A stretch of 64,000 bases of DNA, taken from positions 62,932,605 through 62,996,604 of the forward strand of contig CM077643.1 in NCBI GenBank assembly GCA_039707465.1, in the 5' to 3' direction. The notes under the pieces were generated by a model that did not search any database, was not told where the DNA came from, and saw nothing but the letters and a program-made list of their open reading frames with translations. This DNA is from Rhabdophis nuchalis (lineage: Eukaryota > Chordata > Lepidosauria > Squamata > Natricidae). Positions 61,801 to 64,000 of the stretch are shown piece after piece (the stretch's first letter is position 1; every line of letters begins with the position of its first letter). The translations under genes and the position numbers were made by a program.

Positions 61801-64000
61801 TACCTACTTTTTTTTGTAATTTGCCTCTTCAAAACCTTGGTGCATCTTATACTCCGGTGCGTCTTATACTCCAAAAAATACGGTACCTATCATATGGTAG
61901 CTTTTTATGGAATGTTTGAATAAGTTAACACGATCATAAATGAAATTTATACATAGATTAACAATCAACATAGATTCTGCAAAAGTAGATCTGGTCTTCC
62001 TCATTTTTACTGAGGATAACAACTTGAGCAGAACCATGTTTATTTACTTTTTTTAATCACACGTTTAGGGCTACCGATTACACAGAAGTGACTCTCAATG
62101 TTGTATACATAGATTTAAAAAAAAACCCTATTGACAACATTCTTCATCAAAGGCTCTTGAATGACTTTAATGACCATGAGATTAGATGAATTTTTATGAA
62201 TTGTTAAATGGTTAAAAATAACGAAGCAAAGGGTAGGGGTAAATAATCAGCTTTGTCAATGGAGAAAGTTAAAAGCTGACTTTCTAGTCTCCCCTATGTG
62301 GATATTTCTAGTTTTTAACTTCTTAAACAGTCATGATTAAGAGGTAAAAAGTGATCTTACCAAGGTTACACAGGTAAAACCAAAATGTTTTCTAGAAAGA
62401 TCTGTTTAGAAGATATCAATAGTCAAACTATGGCAAAGGAAATTCAGTTTAAAAGTAAAATAATCTAGATTTCCTCAGAAAGAATCTCCTAATTTCAGCT
62501 CTATATGTGATGAGAGCTTGCTTTTTTTCTATCGGGAAGTTAAGGAGCAAAGGCTTTTGCAAAAGACAAGGTGACATTTTCAGTGATGTGCCCCACATCC
62601 TTCAGACACTGAACTAGCTGCAAGAAAGTTACTTGCCCGTCACCCAGTGCCTTCTCACAAAGTAAATGCCATTATTCCTCTGCTAGAAATACTCTGGAGT
62701 TGAAGGTAACATAGCAAGAACAGTGATTCATACATTTTAATGTTCGTTTCTTTGCTTCAGATATTAAAACAGCCATCCTTGTTGGAGGAATGGCGCCTCA
62801 AAAGCAGCAGAGGATGTTGAAGAGGAAGCCAGAGATTGTCATCGCAACCCCAGGGCGCCTGTGGGAGCTAATCCAGGAGAAGCAGCCCCATCTCTCCAGT
62901 CTACGGCAGCTCAGGTATTACAAGGGTCTCTTCAAGGCTGAAACTCTTGATGTATTTACACATTTCTGGGTCTTAAGAAAAATATGGTTTGTGCAGAATC
63001 ATTGAGACTCTTCCCTGAGATTCAGACTTTTCACGTTAATAATTGAGGTGCTTTTTAAAGTAGGTATGAAATAATATTACAATCAAACTAGGAGATTGGT
63101 CTCTGTGATTTCACGGCATTTGTATCATTAACAGCTGTAGAAGTAGGTTTGTGTTTTTAAAAACGCTTAATTGTTTTATCCTTGATTATGAAAATTTGCT
63201 TTTGCGTTTGTGAATGTTGGGAAAGTTTAGGTTAAATTATTTCTATTGCCCTGGTGAATCATTTTTTAAAAAAACTTTCAAGCTTTCTGACATCAAGGGC
63301 ATCTTCACAGAGCTATTCTTATCGATTGTAGCAATCAGAAAATTGTTCCGAAAAAGCAGCAATCCCTCTGATAATCAGACCTTAAACTCTGGCCAATCAC
63401 AGCTTAAAATTATCTCGGTAAGCAATTGGCTATTGCATGATATTATGATCGTATTTAATGTTTTAATGTCTTTCATATTTAAGATTTAAATATAATGATT
63501 ATATTTAAATGATAAACTTAAACACTGCCCAGAATTGCTTTTTAGAGTGAGTGGCAGCACATAAATTTAATAAATGAATAAATATGCTTGTTAACAGTTT
63601 GGCTGCTGAATTGTGCATCCATTGCAACTTCCAATTGGTTTTTAAGAGAAGCCTGCGCCGGATGCCTTATAGTAATCAATTGGTGGCAATTAAAGTATGG
63701 ATTTACTCAGAAAGTAATAGCTGATAAGCTAATCTTAATTGTATCAAGGTACATGGTGTTTTTTTAATTATTGATCGTGCTAGCTGGTTCAGCAACCAAA
63801 GGTTCCTTATTCCTGTCCTAAGATCTTAAATATTTTTCTGTCCTGCTATTAACTGTAATTGGAGTTACAATGAGTTATGCAATGGGTCTGATGGTTGTTT
63901 AGCATAGTATATGAACTCAGCCGAATGTCAGGTTTCCAAGTGATAAGCTCCATTTAAAAAGGAACAGGCAAATCCATCCCAGTGTTTGGAGGCCGTGCGG
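49690..64000 (+). CDS. DDX24: DDX24, DEAD-box RNA helicase, promoter to coding exon 3 (5' part of gene)
   Basis: The coding exons 56049-56751, 58213-58584 and 62761-62914 join in frame to encode about 410 residues of an approximately 850-residue ATP-dependent RNA helicase that acts in the nucleolus in ribosome biogenesis (family knowledge). In order there is a lysine-rich N-terminus, a Q-motif region [11 protein letters not shown] (about 207-217), motif I AAETGSGKT (231-239) split across the first coding intron, an acidic insert (about 253-331) and motif Ia PTREL (339-343). Then follow VGG (366-368) and motif Ib TPGR (388-391). The DEAD box and the second RecA domain lie beyond the window. 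The long insert between motifs I and Ia is the family hallmark that separates DDX24 from other DEAD-box proteins. No stops in any exon. Confidence 0.95.
49718..49792 (+). other. Possible upstream ORF in DDX24 leader
   Basis: The ATG at 49718 opens a 24-codon frame ([10 protein letters not shown]...) closed by TAA at 49790-49792. It matters only if transcription starts upstream of 49718, which is not known. If so, it could dampen translation of the downstream start. Confidence 0.35.
49900..50279. other. DDX24 first intron, start; nothing recognised
   Basis: Contains a second CACGTG near 50034. No repeat family seen. Confidence 0.4.
50280..51090 (-). mobile_element. LINE fragment(s), RT C-terminal region and 3' UTR
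   Basis: On the minus strand about 50580-50480 reads [20 protein letters not shown], then DTVVSS, the C-terminal block found after RT in several LINE clades. The 3' UTR continues down to a TTTATTTAT tail at about 50280-50305. A second, older piece at about 50880-51090 has caaaaagaaagggtttcttt and agattggataagtc and is in plus orientation. Clade not determined. Confidence 0.65.
51091..52449. other. DDX24 first intron section, nothing recognised
   Basis: AT-rich intronic sequence. Confidence 0.45.
52450..52780. mobile_element. TA-flanked MITE, full copy
   Basis: Runs from ta-caagtactccttgactta to agttgaggacaacttg(tg)-ta, with imperfect inverted termini and TA at both ends. Interior phrases tcatgtgatc, cacttaac and ttgcttagcaacagaaattt are shared with copies at 10743 and 54179. 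Confidence 0.75.
53275..53950 (-). mobile_element. Cluster of three Sauria-type SINE copies
   Basis: The central copy (53474-53723) is complete: read on the minus strand it starts agagccaatttggtgcagtg and ends in an AAATAAATA tail. On each side (53275-53473 and 53735-53950) lie partial relatives sharing aaatcagtgttgactgct, cttggcaaaagtttt and aaggtcacccagctggct. All three are on the minus strand and diverged. Confidence 0.75.
54179..54574. mobile_element. TA-flanked MITE, full copy
   Basis: From ta-caggtcgtccttgacttac to gtaagtcaaggaatatcag-ta, with good terminal inverted repeats of about 15 bp. Orientation is reversed relative to the 10743 copy. Confidence 0.78.
54575..55471. other. DDX24 first intron section, nothing recognised
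   Basis: AT-rich. A G run lies at about 55417-55428. Confidence 0.45.
55472..55606. mobile_element. Palindromic hAT-like MITE, copy D
   Basis: A 135-bp palindrome, the same subfamily as copy B (gtcggctcttttaagactgg arms). The flanks ggagaaat and aactagac do not match, so the insertion has lost its duplication or the flank has been rearranged. Confidence 0.83.
56042..56751 (+). CDS. DDX24: DDX24 first coding exon (start codon at 56049)
   Basis: The acceptor tttaaag precedes 56042. Seven bases of 5' UTR lead to the ATG at 56049, opening [18 protein letters not shown]. Mammalian DDX24 likewise starts MKLK. The exon also has [13 protein letters not shown], basic clusters ([22 protein letters not shown]) that could serve as nuclear/nucleolar signals, and the Q motif. 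It ends GAAETG with the last glycine split; the donor is gtatgc. Coding length is 703 nt. Confidence 0.95.
56752..58212. other. DDX24 intron between first and second coding exons
   Basis: A 1461-bp intron. A GC-richer segment at about 57230-57500 may be an unrecognised repeat. A T run lies at about 57591-57600. Confidence 0.5.
58213..58584 (+). CDS. DDX24: DDX24 second coding exon
   Basis: The acceptor gcgttttag starts the exon; it completes the Walker A motif (GSGKT) and continues [14 protein letters not shown]. It then encodes an Asp/Glu/Ser/Thr-rich insert of about 80 residues and [18 protein letters not shown]. The donor is gtatgt. Length 372 nt, with both ends splitting codons. The insert seems shorter than in recalled mammalian DDX24. 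Confidence 0.95.
58852..59434 (-). mobile_element. Solo-LTR-like sequence
   Basis: A 583-bp segment that starts TGTTCTGA and ends TCAGAACA, an inverted repeat with TG...CA ends typical of LTRs. In the minus orientation a TTTAAAAGG TATA-like motif lies at about 59057-59049, followed by a plausible leader. An acidic/basic 78-codon minus frame (59335-59099) runs through the presumed U3. No matching target duplication is seen, so the call is tentative. Gypsy and retroviral-type LTRs cannot be told apart here. Confidence 0.5.
59435..60217. other. DDX24 intron section, nothing recognised
   Basis: AT-rich intronic sequence without an identified repeat. Confidence 0.45.
60990..61805. repeat. Compound CTAC/TCTC/CA microsatellite
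   Basis: Irregular CTAC blocks alternate with ctgtatttctctct and CA runs, much like the array at 46030-47010. A single-copy island with SINE character lies at about 61128-61250. Confidence 0.9.
61128..61250 (+). mobile_element. SINE fragment with tRNA B-box, embedded in microsatellite
   Basis: The phrase gccggttcaaatcccagtag matches a tRNA B-box (GGTTCAAATCC). It is followed by a non-repetitive body with a small hairpin (gggct-aaaa-agccc, 61171-61184). The A-box half is absent. Confidence 0.5.
61886..62760. other. DDX24 intron section before third coding exon
   Basis: Nothing recognised in about 870 bp of AT-rich intron. Confidence 0.45.
62761..62914 (+). CDS. DDX24: DDX24 third coding exon
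   Basis: The acceptor ttgcttcag precedes the exon. It completes an Asp codon and encodes [19 protein letters not shown], then [18 protein letters not shown] and HLSSLRQL, and ends with two bases of an Arg codon; the donor is gtatta. Length 154 nt. The next exon (carrying the DEAD box) is not in 62915-64000. Confidence 0.95.
62915..63982 (+). other. DDX24 intron with an old LINE 3' relic
   Basis: About 63490-63800 contains aacactgcccagaattgctt and a TAAATGAATAAAT tail typical of a LINE 3' end, followed by gctgctgaattgtgcatcca, which parallels another decayed LINE. No DDX24 exon was found here. Confidence 0.5.
63983..64000 (+). mobile_element. Start of a 5'-truncated CR1/L2-type LINE, cut by the window edge
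   Basis: The last 18 bases match gtgtttggaggccgt-cgg at 4878-4896 of the full LINE with one difference. It seems to begin at about this point and continue beyond the window. Confidence 0.6.

Larger units (their letters stand above)
60220..61883. mobile_element. 1.66-kb TA-flanked TIR element carrying microsatellites
   Basis: Left end ccgtatttttcggagtataa plus gacgcacc; right end ggtgcgtcttatactcc plus aaaaaatacgg; TA on each side (60218-60219, 61884-61885). The right terminal motif is doubled (ggtgcatcttatactcc then ggtgcgtcttatactcc). About 60300-60950 holds repeated blocks beginning ttgcctcctggaacccc and ending in a C run. About 60990-61805 is CTAC/CTCT/CACA microsatellite. No transposase frame is recognisable. 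A truncated relative is at 7488. Confidence 0.78.

Noticed and set aside
62915..64000. Search for the DDX24 DEAD-box exon
   Set aside because: No frame with VVDEADRM-type sequence occurs in either remaining stretch. The exon must lie beyond the window.

Overview
The window is vertebrate nuclear DNA, almost certainly from a squamate reptile and probably a snake. Short exons sit in long AT-rich introns. The repeat mix is typical of squamates: CR1/L2-type LINEs, a BovB (RTE) LINE, Sauria-type SINEs, an R4-type LINE remnant, many small terminal-inverted-repeat DNA elements and long ATAG/CTAC-type microsatellites. No bacterial, viral or CRISPR system is present.

Two protein-coding genes are visible, arranged head to head, and neither is complete. 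PPP4R4 (regulatory subunit 4 of protein phosphatase 4) is on the minus strand. Its start codon is at 35523 and exons 1-7 run down to 979; the remaining exons lie beyond position 1. DDX24 (DEAD-box RNA helicase) is on the plus strand. Its CRE-bearing promoter and probable untranslated exon are near 49.7 kb, and coding exons occupy 56049-56751, 58213-58584 and 62761-62914; the rest lies beyond 64000. Every coding junction listed obeys GT-AG and keeps the reading frame. In mammals the same two genes are divergent neighbours on human 14q32. About 14 kb separates them here, and no IFI27-like gene was recognised between them.

Region by region: 1-6.7 kb is PPP4R4 exon 7 and intron 6, with a near full-length CR1/L2-type LINE (2.43-5.88 kb). 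6.7-11.3 kb holds exons 6, 5, 4 and 3, with an L1 ORF2 fragment in intron 5. 11.3-34.4 kb is the 23-kb intron 2. It holds an ORF1-only L1-like element with an 18-bp target duplication, a BovB 3' end, palindromic and hAT-like non-autonomous DNA elements, SINEs and a minisatellite-bearing element. 34.4-37.1 kb holds exons 2 and 1 and a CpG island. 37.1-49.6 kb is intergenic: LINE 3' ends, an R4-type LINE remnant, a decayed L2-type LINE, and 1.1 kb of TA and CTAC/CTAT microsatellite beside a CR1 fragment. 49.7-64 kb is DDX24 with a solo-LTR-like insert, SINE cluster, palindromes and a 1.66-kb TIR element containing microsatellite arrays.

The two genes act separately: PPP4R4 is a cytosolic HEAT-repeat partner of the PP4 catalytic subunit, and DDX24 is a nucleolar RNA helicase. 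The most informative content beyond them is the mobile-element record, where several insertions can be bounded to the base by target-site duplications.
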